Source of the DNA: an uncultured Blautia sp.
GTDB taxonomy: Bacteria > Bacillota > Clostridia > Lachnospirales > Lachnospiraceae
Direction of reading: 5' to 3'
DNA length: 16,167 nt
NCBI GenBank assembly: GCA_934409175.1
Contig: CAKRVX010000045.1
Location: forward strand, 1 to 16,167
The notes below the pieces were generated by a model. The model saw only the letters and a list, made by a program, of their open reading frames with translations, did not search any database and was not told the origin of the DNA. This document shows positions 6,322 to 12,453 of the stretch, piece by piece. A program made the position numbers and the translations under genes. Each line of letters begins with the position of its first letter. Position 1 is the first letter of the stretch.

Positions 6322-7368
6322 TTACTTAAATGTGATACATACAGGGCTCTCGGTCGGAATGATACGACCTGTATATTCCATGAGACCTTTGTCGGAATCC
6401 AGTTTCATTTCTACGATCGTGTCACTGTCTTCGTTTGCCATATAAAATTTGCTGTAGTCTTTGTTGAAAGTAATAAAACGTGGAGTTAATCCAAGTGCCG
6501 GATAGTAACCCAATTCTTTCATATAACCGGTCTGCTGGTCAATGCGGTATACAACGATAGATTCATGGATTCTGTTGGAACCGATGAGGATCGTGCCTTC
6601 TTTGTTTAACAGAGATGCACTTGCCTGTCCTTCTCCTGTGTAGGTATCCGGAAGTGACGGCAGATTCTGTCTTGCCTGAAGTTTTCCTGTTTTGTCATCG
6701 AACTCAAGGAATGTCATTTTGTTTCCTTTTTCGTTGATGAGGTAAACATAGCGGTTATTTGGATGAATGGATACGTGTCTTGGCTCATCGTATTCTCTGG
6801 AATAATAGGTATCTGTAGGTGTAAGGGAACCGTCTGCCGGATTGAAATGGAAAACTTTTACCATGCCATAACCCTGAAGTCTTGCCTGAGTGACTACGAA
6901 AAGGTATTTTTTTTTCTGATCCCAGATACACTGATGGGCAAAGGAAATCGCTCCTTCTTTCTTACCCTCCATACAGACTTTGGTTACGATCTCGCCCAGT
7001 GTTCCGTCTGCGTTTCTGCGGATCACATAGACTGCGCCCCCCTGTAAAGCTGCGACTACCATGTACTGGTTAGTACGGTCCGGAGTGATAAATACCGGGT
7101 TTTTTCCTCCAATATCAATGGTGTTTAAAGCTTCCAGTCTGCCGTCTTCGAGAATACGGTAACTGCTTATTTTTGTGAAGTCTCCGTGCACGGAATAGAG
7201 ATATTTCTCTTCCAGATCCATTGCCTGATAAGATGGATTCTCTTCTGTCTTTAAACACTGGATTTCTTTCCAGTCGCCGGTTGTTTCAGAGATTTCATAG
7301 ACTTTTAATCCTTTTCCTCTTGCATTGCGTTCTCTTGTGGAACGGCATCCTACGTATGCATAGCTCAT
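6322..7368 (-). CDS. Seven-bladed beta-propeller lactonase (6-phosphogluconolactonase-like)
   Basis: A 348-residue protein of the lactonase family (6-phosphogluconolactonase of the YbhE type, also muconate-cycloisomerase-like enzymes). Repeating propeller blades are visible: VYEISETTGDWKEI, SSYRILEDGRLEAL, VIRRNADGTLGEI, VFHFNPADGSLTP, EFDDKTGKLQA and VYRIDQQTGYMKEL. The family motif EPRHVSIHPNNRYVYLINE occurs near the middle, and TPRFITFNKDYSKFYMANE near the end. Length is normal and no signal peptide is seen, so it is cytoplasmic. GGAGG lies about 9 nt before ATG 7368. It is the first gene of an operon with a MatC-like carrier, which argues for a lactone of an organic acid rather than the pentose phosphate pathway. 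That choice is inference. Confidence 0.87.
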   Translation of the reverse strand: MSYAYVGCRSTRERNARGKGLKVYEISETTGDWKEIQCLKTEENPSYQAMDLEEKYLYSVHGDFTKISSYRILEDGRLEALNTIDIGGKNPVFITPDRTNQYMVVAALQGGAVYVIRRNADGTLGEIVTKVCMEGKKEGAISFAHQCIWDQKKKYLFVVTQARLQGYGMVKVFHFNPADGSLTPTDTYYSREYDEPRHVSIHPNNRYVYLINEKGNKMTFLEFDDKTGKLQARQNLPSLPDTYTGEGQASASLLNKEGTILIGSNRIHESIVVYRIDQQTGYMKELGYYPALGLTPRFITFNKDYSKFYMANEDSDTIVEMKLDSDKGLMEYTGRIIPTESPVCITFK

Positions 7369-7416
7369 AATTCATTTCCTCCTGTTTTATATTTTGGTTA
7401 TCTTCGCTTTCTGATC

Positions 7417-7502
7417 TGCACTTTTCGTGATTTGTGCACTTTGCTTTCGCTCATCTTGCTTTTGATAGTTCTTATTATAAAAAGTGACGATGTAAAAAGG
7501 AA
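7417..7502 (-). promoter_or_regulatory. Candidate promoter and leader repeats of the lactonase operon
   Basis: A perfect -10 TATAAT (7479-7474, minus) is preceded after 17 nt by a weak TTCCTT (7502-7497). In the leader AAAGTGCA occurs twice on the minus strand (7442-7435 and 7424-7417), 18 bp apart, a possible regulator site. The weak -35 suggests activation. Confidence 0.5.
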
Positions 7503-7518
7503 ATTCTGAAATAAACTG

Positions 7519-7549
7519 AAAAGGCCATTCCGTTTTGGAATGACCTTTT
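7519..7549 (-). terminator. Intrinsic terminator after the GH25 gene
   Basis: On the minus strand AAAAGGTCATTCC (7549-7537) pairs with GGAATGGCCTTTT (7531-7519) over 13 bp including one G-U, with a 5-nt loop and the T-run forming the stem's 3' end. It separates the GH25 gene from the lactonase promoter. Confidence 0.8.
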
Positions 7550-7614
7550 AGTTAAGAAAATCAGCATTTATGCAGAGGTTGGGAGTTTGTCTGTGACTAA
7601 CGGGAGTTTTTTTT

Positions 7615-9051
7615 CTACATTGCAATCAAATCTTTCCATGTGGCAGGTCCGCATACTCCATCTATTGCAAGAATCTCTTTCCTGGATTCCTGATATGCTT
7701 TCAGGGCGTAGATAGTGTTTGTATCCGCAATCCAGGTGAGTTTTAAGGATTTTCCGGTTTTGCCTTTGAAGCCTCTGGCTCTTAAGATTTCCTGTAAGAG
7801 AAGTACAGAGGTGTTTTTATCTCCTGCTTTTACTGTGGTTGGTTGGAACTGATACGTATTTTCAGGAACTTTATTTACTGATTCTGCATTAGACCCGGAT
7901 GTTACCGCAATCGCTACATGATGATTATCATTCAGCAGAATATCTCCTGCTTTGAGGTAGTCACCGGATAGCAGGTATTTTTTTTCTGTTAATACGATTG
8001 CTCCTGCAGTTTTCAGTGCTTGCCTCATATTGTAGGTTGTAAGATGAATACTTACAGCCTTCAGTTTAGGCAGATTCAGTCGGTATCCAACTGCCTTTAC
8101 AATGCTTGCGGTACTCTGACTGCAGTCTGTTTCGCATGGTTTTTTGATTTTGGAAGGATCATAGCCATTTGCGGCCAGCTGTTTCCAGAAGGTATACCGA
8201 TCATTGCCATTTCCCGCAGTTCCTTGGTCATAGCCAATCATATTATTGTTTGCAGCCTGTGTTGACAGCTCTGCGATCAGTGCCGCTACTGCCTGGTCTT
8301 CAAAACGTAAAACGCAGAGCCAGGGTCTGTTATACCAGTTGATGATCTGATACTCTGTACCGGTCTGATCTCCTGCTTTTCCTCCTGCATAACGTTCATT
8401 TTCATCATGACCACAATTCGAAAGCTTTACCATTGTTTTTTCCACCTTTTTGTCTTCAGAATAATCTTTATAAAAAACATTTCGATCTACTGCTCCATTG
8501 ATGCCAGGTATCTTCGCTTTTGAGCTGTACTGCCAGCCCACGCCGAAATCCGGACGGAGCCGCTCCTGCAGAGTGCCATTGTCGTTGACCGGATAACGGG
8601 CAATCCAGAAATCGTATTTCTTCAAATGTGAGCAGATCACATTCATGTACCAGTCCACATTACAGTAGATTCCAAATTTATATCCTGCTGCTACGATGAT
8701 TTTTCGGAATGCTTCTGCCATTTTGTGGATACTCTCTGCCCCCAGACTTCTCTGGCTGTTATATTCCAGATCCAGCCACACAGGGTACTGAAGTTTTCTT
8801 CTCTTCAGGACAGAGACTACTTTTTTGGCTTCGTTCTGGATCTCTGCTATGGTCATGGCGTAGGAATACTTATATACGCCAACCGGAATATTGTATTTCT
8901 GACACTCTGTATAATTTCTTTCGAAATATCTATCTGTTATGTTTCCTGCTTCCGTGATTCGGAGCATCACAAAATCCATGCCATAATCAGCAACCTTTTT
9001 CCAGTCAATCTGACCCTGCCACGCAGAAACGTCAATTCCCGTTATTTCCAT
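7615..9051 (-). CDS. GH25 lysozyme with second Cys/His hydrolase domain and wall-binding repeat
   Basis: A 478-residue phage-lysin-like muralytic protein. Residues 1-200 are glycoside hydrolase family 25: GIDVSAWQG (D7), VWLDLEYN (D94, E96) and GAVDRNVF (D189) supply the acidic catalytic set that cuts the glycan between N-acetylmuramic acid and N-acetylglucosamine. Residues about 213-385 form a second domain with PCETDCSQS (C310) and DNHHVAIAV (H377/H378), consistent with an NlpC/P60- or CHAP-like peptidase/amidase. Residues about 405-478 are a PG_binding_1-like module ending DGVCGPATWKDL. There is no signal peptide, as in endolysins that need a holin. AGGAG lies 6-7 nt before ATG 9051. No other phage genes surround it, so it is either a relic or a domesticated lysin. 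GH25 is certain; the second domain's chemistry is inferred. Confidence 0.93.
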   Translation of the reverse strand: MEITGIDVSAWQGQIDWKKVADYGMDFVMLRITEAGNITDRYFERNYTECQKYNIPVGVYKYSYAMTIAEIQNEAKKVVSVLKRRKLQYPVWLDLEYNSQRSLGAESIHKMAEAFRKIIVAAGYKFGIYCNVDWYMNVICSHLKKYDFWIARYPVNDNGTLQERLRPDFGVGWQYSSKAKIPGINGAVDRNVFYKDYSEDKKVEKTMVKLSNCGHDENERYAGGKAGDQTGTEYQIINWYNRPWLCVLRFEDQAVAALIAELSTQAANNNMIGYDQGTAGNGNDRYTFWKQLAANGYDPSKIKKPCETDCSQSTASIVKAVGYRLNLPKLKAVSIHLTTYNMRQALKTAGAIVLTEKKYLLSGDYLKAGDILLNDNHHVAIAVTSGSNAESVNKVPENTYQFQPTTVKAGDKNTSVLLLQEILRARGFKGKTGKSLKLTWIADTNTIYALKAYQESRKEILAIDGVCGPATWKDLIAM

Positions 9052-9066
9052 GTCTGTCTCCTTAAA

Positions 9067-9087
9067 GAGGGTGAATCACTCACCCTC
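9067..9087 (-). promoter_or_regulatory. Hairpin just upstream of the GH25 ribosome site
   Basis: On the minus strand GAGGGTGA (9087-9080) pairs with TCACCCTC (9074-9067), loop GTGAT, ending about 5 nt before the AGGAG of the GH25 gene. An upstream AAAGAGG (9099-9093) can pair instead with CCTCTTT. The two exclusive pairings could set translation of the lysin, but this is unproven. Confidence 0.35.
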
Positions 9088-9140
9088 CAAATCCTCTTTC
9101 TTATTAAAATATTCGCTTTTTCTTCCACATGTGACTTCAC

Positions 9141-9227
9141 ATGAGTAGTGGAATCAACAATGCTGGAATCATGATGCTTATGTCATTGATTCTCTTCATC
9201 GCGCTTGTTTATTACGCTTTATTGTAG
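9141..9227 (+). CDS. Candidate 28-residue hydrophobic peptide
   Basis: ATG 9141 to TAG 9225-9227 encodes 28 residues beginning MSSGINNAGIMMLM and continuing as one strongly hydrophobic helix (SLILFIALVYYALL), which would insert in the membrane. No purine-rich ribosome site precedes it. The start lies inside a 7-2-7 inverted repeat, CATGTGA / TCACATG (9128-9143). It sits between the GH25 gene and the secreted 195-residue protein. A holin-like or toxin-like membrane peptide is conceivable, but chance is not excluded. Confidence 0.22.
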   Translation: MSSGINNAGIMMLMSLILFIALVYYALL

Positions 9228-9316
9228 TAAAATAATTTATCATATAAGTTTTTATATACTGATGGATTAATTCGCCTTGGCGTTTTAATAAATATTATAT
9301 TTAGGAGGATTAAAAG

Positions 9317-9904
9317 ATGAAAAAGAGGATTTTTGCCATGCTGTTAGCTGGCACACTTGTTTTGTCTTTTTCACCACCCGTATTTGCAGATGAAAAAGAT
9401 GATAAGATTGAACGACTTGAAGCTCAAATCTCAGAAATGCAAAAAACAATAGATGAGCTTCAAAAACAACTTGATAAAGCTTCGTCAGGGGCTAAATCTA
9501 CTTCCCAAAATATATACAAAATTGGAGAATCATATGTAGTAGAAGGTCAATGGAAAATTACAGTTGACTCTGTTGAGGCAACGGATGACCGCAATGAATA
9601 TAGTGATAAAAATCCAACTGCTGTTTATTTTGTAACATATACTTATGAAAATCTTGGTTATGACGATGATATCATGAATGGATTGTACATAACTCTGGAC
9701 GATGGAATTGTCGACAACACTGGGAAAATGGGTTATTCCTATCCTGGAAACATTTCAATGTATCCACAGGAAACGCCTGTTGGTGCCTCCTGCCAGGCTC
9801 AGGCATGTATCGGTGTTGATAATGCCGGAAGTTTCAAAATTAACTTTTATAATTACGACAGTAATGGTGAAAAACAATCAGCTGTTTTTGAAATTGACGT
9901 TTAA
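9317..9904 (+). CDS. Secreted coiled-coil protein with DUF4352/DUF5067-like domain
   Basis: A 195-residue exported protein. Residues 1-24 form a clear signal peptide ending VFA before DEKDD. Residues about 27-54 are a heptad coiled coil (IERLEAQISEMQKTIDEL). From about 68 on, a beta-rich domain follows (YKIGESYVVEGQWKITVDSV, AVYFVTYTYENLGY) resembling the immunoglobulin-like DUF4352/DUF5067 proteins of Firmicutes; in such proteins the domain typically starts from a phrase on altering ongoing effects of an additive. No lipobox cysteine is present at the cleavage site, so it is probably released. AGGAGG lies 8 nt before ATG 9317. Function unknown; the coiled coil suggests oligomerisation. A small truncated gene follows 21 nt later. 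Confidence 0.8.
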   Translation: MKKRIFAMLLAGTLVLSFSPPVFADEKDDKIERLEAQISEMQKTIDELQKQLDKASSGAKSTSQNIYKIGESYVVEGQWKITVDSVEATDDRNEYSDKNPTAVYFVTYTYENLGYDDDIMNGLYITLDDGIVDNTGKMGYSYPGNISMYPQETPVGASCQAQACIGVDNAGSFKINFYNYDSNGEKQSAVFEIDV

Positions 9905-9925
9905 TTTAACACAGAGGGGATAAAA

Positions 9926-9988
9926 ATGAAAACTTGGAAATTAGTATCTGGAATTTTATCAATTGTATCTCTTGTAAAACAAAAATAA
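9926..9988 (+). pseudogene. Stump of a small membrane-protein gene
   Basis: ATG 9926, with GAGGGG 6-8 nt upstream, gives 20 residues: a charged start, MKTWKLVSGILSIV, then SLVKQK and TAA. The first 14 residues match what I recall as the conserved beginning of a multi-pass Firmicute membrane protein of unknown function that continues as a long hydrophobic stretch. Here the frame ends at once, so only the first part of the first membrane helix remains. It looks like a 3' deletion. It follows the secreted coiled-coil gene by 21 nt and was probably its operon partner. A functional micropeptide is the alternative. Confidence 0.5.
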
Positions 9989-9992
9989 TAAA

Positions 9993-10029
9993 TAAAAAAC
10001 CGTCCCTGTGTTGCCTGCACAAGGACGGT
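9993..10029 (-). terminator. Intrinsic terminator after the thioesterase gene
   Basis: On the minus strand ACCGTCCTTGTG (10029-10018) pairs with CACAGGGACGGT (10010-9999), 12 bp including one T-G pair, 7-nt loop, then TTTTTTATTTATT. Plus-strand pairing has a C-A mismatch and no T-run, so it serves the minus-strand thioesterase. Confidence 0.85.
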
Positions 10030-10090
10030 AATCAGGATTTCCGAAGGGTCTCCCTTTTAGCAAAATGGTAGTATATAGTATGATTATTTT

Positions 10091-10570
10091 CTAAAATCCT
10101 TCATGCCGGCGAACCTTCCACAGCTTGGCGCGTTTCTGTGCAGCTTCATTTTCAATCTGCTGCGTAACTCCTTCAATAATAAGTCCCGGAACTTCTACTG
10201 GATTCTGATGATCATCAGTTCCGACCATTGTGAAATATGCACGGTTAATCATCGTTCGGGTTCCGTCAAGAGCCTCACAGTATGTATCAATACGGACTTC
10301 CATGGAAGAATGCCCCACATGGGTAAGGCGTCCGATCAGAACGATGGTATCGTTTACTTTGGCCCCGGCCTTAAAATACATATTGTCAACAGCTACAGTT
10401 ACCACATTCATCTCCGCATGTCGTTTTGCAACGATTCCTGCCGTTTCATCGATCCATGCAAGAAGCTGTCCGCCAAACAGATATCCGGCAGCATTGAGAC
10501 ATTTCGGCATTAATAAATGGGATTGTTCTGTTAATGAGTCTTCTACTCGTTTCATTTTTCTCTCTGACAT
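10091..10570 (-). CDS. Acyl-CoA thioesterase, hotdog fold (YkhA/YciA type)
   Basis: A 159-residue hotdog-fold enzyme expected to hydrolyse acyl-CoA to free acid and CoA in the cytoplasm. The N-terminal half has the family core GYLFGGQLLAWIDETAG (residues 29-45) with D41 as the likely catalytic acid, followed by KRH and VAVDNMYFKAGA, the strand that packs the dimer. RTMINRAYFTMV forms the last core strand. Length is typical, with a charged C-terminal tail. AGGAGAG lies 8 nt before ATG 10570. It is transcribed divergently from citrate synthase, with its own promoter and terminator. Preferred chain length cannot be read from sequence. Confidence 0.92.
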   Translation of the reverse strand: MSERKMKRVEDSLTEQSHLLMPKCLNAAGYLFGGQLLAWIDETAGIVAKRHAEMNVVTVAVDNMYFKAGAKVNDTIVLIGRLTHVGHSSMEVRIDTYCEALDGTRTMINRAYFTMVGTDDHQNPVEVPGLIIEGVTQQIENEAAQKRAKLWKVRRHEGF

Positions 10571-10616
10571 CTTTTTCTCTCCTTTTTCTGTTCAGTAAAA
10601 ACCAAGAGCATAGAAC

Positions 10617-10625
10617 ATTATAGCA
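10617..10625 (-). promoter_or_regulatory. Extended -10 promoter of the thioesterase gene
   Basis: TGCTATAAT on the minus strand is an ideal extended -10 element 47 nt before the start codon. No good -35 lies at 17 nt (TTGTAA is 20 nt away), which the TGn extension would compensate. Confidence 0.65.
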
Positions 10626-10722
10626 CATTCTTTTTATTTGTGTTACAACTCCTGTCATTTATAATGGAAAAAGCAAAATCTCACTGTTTCTGCAAAGTTT
10701 TAAAGCATTACCACTTTAAAAC

Positions 10723-10746
10723 GATTGTATATAAAAAAATACAATC
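10723..10746. repeat. Inverted repeat in the thioesterase-citrate synthase gap
   Basis: GATTGTAT (10723-10730) and ATACAATC (10739-10746) are perfect 8-bp arms around ATAAAAAA, followed by TTTTGC. The AT-rich stem is weak as a terminator; placed upstream of the citrate synthase promoter candidate it may be an operator. Confidence 0.45.
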
Positions 10747-10792
10747 TTTTGCTTGCCTTTCCCACTACTTTCCTGTACAATCATTAAATAGG

Positions 10793-10798
10793 TATAAA
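10793..10798 (+). promoter_or_regulatory. Candidate -10 for citrate synthase
   Basis: TATAAA lies 118 nt before the chosen start; the hexamer 17 nt upstream (TTCCTG) is a poor -35. If real, the transcript begins about 10805 and carries the hairpin at 10816-10870 in its leader. Confidence 0.35.
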
Positions 10799-10815
10799 TA
10801 CAAATGTTCGCCATA

Positions 10816-10870
10816 CTAAAACACTGATTGCAAGGTTGTATCTATTCTTCACTGTATCAGTGTTTTTTAG
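10816..10870 (+). promoter_or_regulatory. Attenuator-like hairpin in the citrate synthase leader
   Basis: CTAAAACACTGAT (10816-10828) pairs with ATCAGTGTTTTTTAG (10856-10870) over 13 bp with two bulged T; the 3' arm runs into six consecutive T. The 27-nt loop is pyrimidine-rich. It ends 45 nt before the start codon, with no plus-strand gene upstream to terminate, so it may condition read-through into citrate synthase. Confidence 0.5.
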
Positions 10871-10915
10871 CAGAAATGCTTACATAATAATCATGGGGAA
10901 ATGAGGAAAGATATT

Positions 10916-12295
10916 ATGGAAAAACATGAAATGATGAGTCTGGAAGACTCCAGACAGCTTCGTGAAAGAATGAAATTCTTTGAACAGGAACTGCTCAAGA
11001 ATCATCATATTGATCCAAATCTGTATGTAGAATATGATGTAAAAAGAGGGCTCCGTGATTCCGCAGGTAAAGGTGTTCTCACCGGTCTGACAGAGATTTC
11101 TGATGTTAATGGTTACAACCTGATCAATGGAAGACAGATTCCTGCTGATGGACGTTTATACTATCAGGGCATAAATGTACAGGATATTGTCAGCGGACTG
11201 AAAGGCAGACGTTTTGGTTTTGAAGAAACCATCTATCTTCTGATTTTTGGCAAGCTTCCTGATAAAGATGAACTTGCCAGGTTCCTGGATATGATGTTTG
11301 ATATGGAAGACCTGGGTGGCCGCTTTGTCCGCGATGTAGTTATGAAGGGAACCAACGCAAATATTATGAATGCTATGCAGCGCTGTGTTCTCGCACTCTA
11401 TACATATGATGATAATCCAGAAGACATTTCTCCTGAAAATGTACTTCGCCAGTCTCTGGAACTGATTGCGAAACTTCCGGAAATTGCTGTATATTCCTAT
11501 CACGCATACCGTCATTTCCGTAAAGATGATACTTTATTTATCCGCAATCCGCAAAAGGGACTTTCTCTTGCGGAAAATATTCTTCTTATGCTTCGTCCAG
11601 ATGGTAAATATACAGAGCTGGAAGCAAAGGTTCTGGATATTGCGTTAATCCTTCACGCTGAGCATGGTGGTGGTAATAACTCCACGTTTACAACCCATGT
11701 AGTAACTTCTTCAGGTACGGATACCTATTCCTCTACTGCTGCATCCATTGGTTCCCTGAAGGGTCCCCGTCATGGTGGTGCGAATCTGAAAGTTCAGAAT
11801 ATGTTCACAGATCTGAAGGAAAATGTAGAACACTGGGATAATGAAGATGAAATCGTAGAGTATCTTCAGAAAGTACTCAACAAAGAAGCCTTTGATCATG
11901 CCGGATTGATCTATGGAATGGGACATGCAGTTTATACGCTCTCCGATCCTCGTGAAATCATCCTGAAACGTTTTGCCCAGGCATTGGCTGAAGAAAAAGG
12001 AATGACTGAAGAGTTCCAGCTCTATGACAGAGTAGAGAATCTTGCCGGTAAACTGATCATGGAACACAGAAAACTGTTTAAAAATGTATGTGCCAATGTA
12101 GATTTCTACAGTGGATTCGTATACAGTATGCTTGGTATTCCGGAAGAATTATTTACTCCGATTTTTGCCATCGCACGTATGCCTGGCTGGAGTGCTCATC
12201 GTCTGGAAGAACTGATCAATGCAAACAAGATTATACGTCCTGCTTACAAATATGTGGGACACCATACAGACTTTATTGCTTTTGATGAAAGATAA
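10916..12295 (+). CDS. Citrate synthase (citrate/2-methylcitrate synthase family)
   Basis: A 459-residue citrate synthase condensing oxaloacetate with acetyl-CoA (or propionyl-CoA in methylcitrate enzymes). The active-site set is present: LHAEHGGGNNST (about residues 246-257), GPRHGGAN (H286) and NVDFYSG (D396). GMGHAVYTLSDPRE is the loop that in many enzymes reads GHRVY; here the arginine position is alanine, a form I associate with clostridial homologues. The C-terminal FAIARMPGWSAHRLE is also conserved. I chose ATG 10916 because GAGG lies 9 nt upstream; ATG 10901 has only a too-close GGGG. A strong terminator follows at 12312. In anaerobic Clostridia it usually feeds an incomplete TCA path to 2-oxoglutarate and glutamate. 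Citrate versus methylcitrate preference is not certain. Confidence 0.95.
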   Translation: MEKHEMMSLEDSRQLRERMKFFEQELLKNHHIDPNLYVEYDVKRGLRDSAGKGVLTGLTEISDVNGYNLINGRQIPADGRLYYQGINVQDIVSGLKGRRFGFEETIYLLIFGKLPDKDELARFLDMMFDMEDLGGRFVRDVVMKGTNANIMNAMQRCVLALYTYDDNPEDISPENVLRQSLELIAKLPEIAVYSYHAYRHFRKDDTLFIRNPQKGLSLAENILLMLRPDGKYTELEAKVLDIALILHAEHGGGNNSTFTTHVVTSSGTDTYSSTAASIGSLKGPRHGGANLKVQNMFTDLKENVEHWDNEDEIVEYLQKVLNKEAFDHAGLIYGMGHAVYTLSDPREIILKRFAQALAEEKGMTEEFQLYDRVENLAGKLIMEHRKLFKNVCANVDFYSGFVYSMLGIPEELFTPIFAIARMPGWSAHRLEELINANKIIRPAYKYVGHHTDFIAFDER

Positions 12296-12311
12296 TTATA
12301 TTGAAAATTTT

Positions 12312-12344
12312 ACTGACTGCAGCTGATCCTGCAGTCAGTTTTTT
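12312..12344 (+). terminator. Intrinsic terminator of citrate synthase
   Basis: ACTGACTGCAG (12312-12322) and CTGCAGTCAGT (12329-12339) form a perfect 11-bp stem with a 6-nt loop, followed by TTTTT. Confidence 0.95.
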
Positions 12345-12394
12345 GTACCATAAGAATTTTCTTGTCTGTATCTCATCGTTTTCTGAAAATTCAT

Positions 12395-12423
12395 TTGCAT
12401 TTGTTCTGTAATCTTTGTATAAT
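12395..12423 (+). promoter_or_regulatory. Sigma-70-type promoter of the serine hydrolase gene
   Basis: TTGCAT (12395-12400), a 17-nt spacer and TATAAT (12418-12423) form a near-consensus promoter 30 nt before the ATG at 12454, giving a leader of only about 24 nt with AGGAGGTG in it. Confidence 0.85.
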
Positions 12424-12453
12424 TTAAAGATCAACAAAACAGGAGGTGCTGAT

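Noticed and set aside
8709..9144. Plus-strand frames of 82 and 139 codons over the GH25 start
   Set aside because: Antisense shadows of the GH25 domain; no start signals and no recognisable domain.
9141..9227. Hydrophobic peptide as a proven type I toxin
   Set aside because: No ribosome site, no antisense RNA promoter identified and no family match, so only a low-confidence ORF is listed.
10103..10598. Plus-strand frames of 136 and 122 codons opposite the thioesterase
   Set aside because: The minus-strand hotdog motifs are decisive; the plus frames are shadows.
10901..10915. Upstream ATG for citrate synthase
   Set aside because: Only a GGGG 2 nt away precedes it; the ATG at 10916 has GAGG at 9 nt.
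12415..12453. Upstream TTG start for the serine hydrolase
   Set aside because: The TTG overlaps the -10 region and has no ribosome site, whereas ATG 12454 has AGGAGGTG at good distance.
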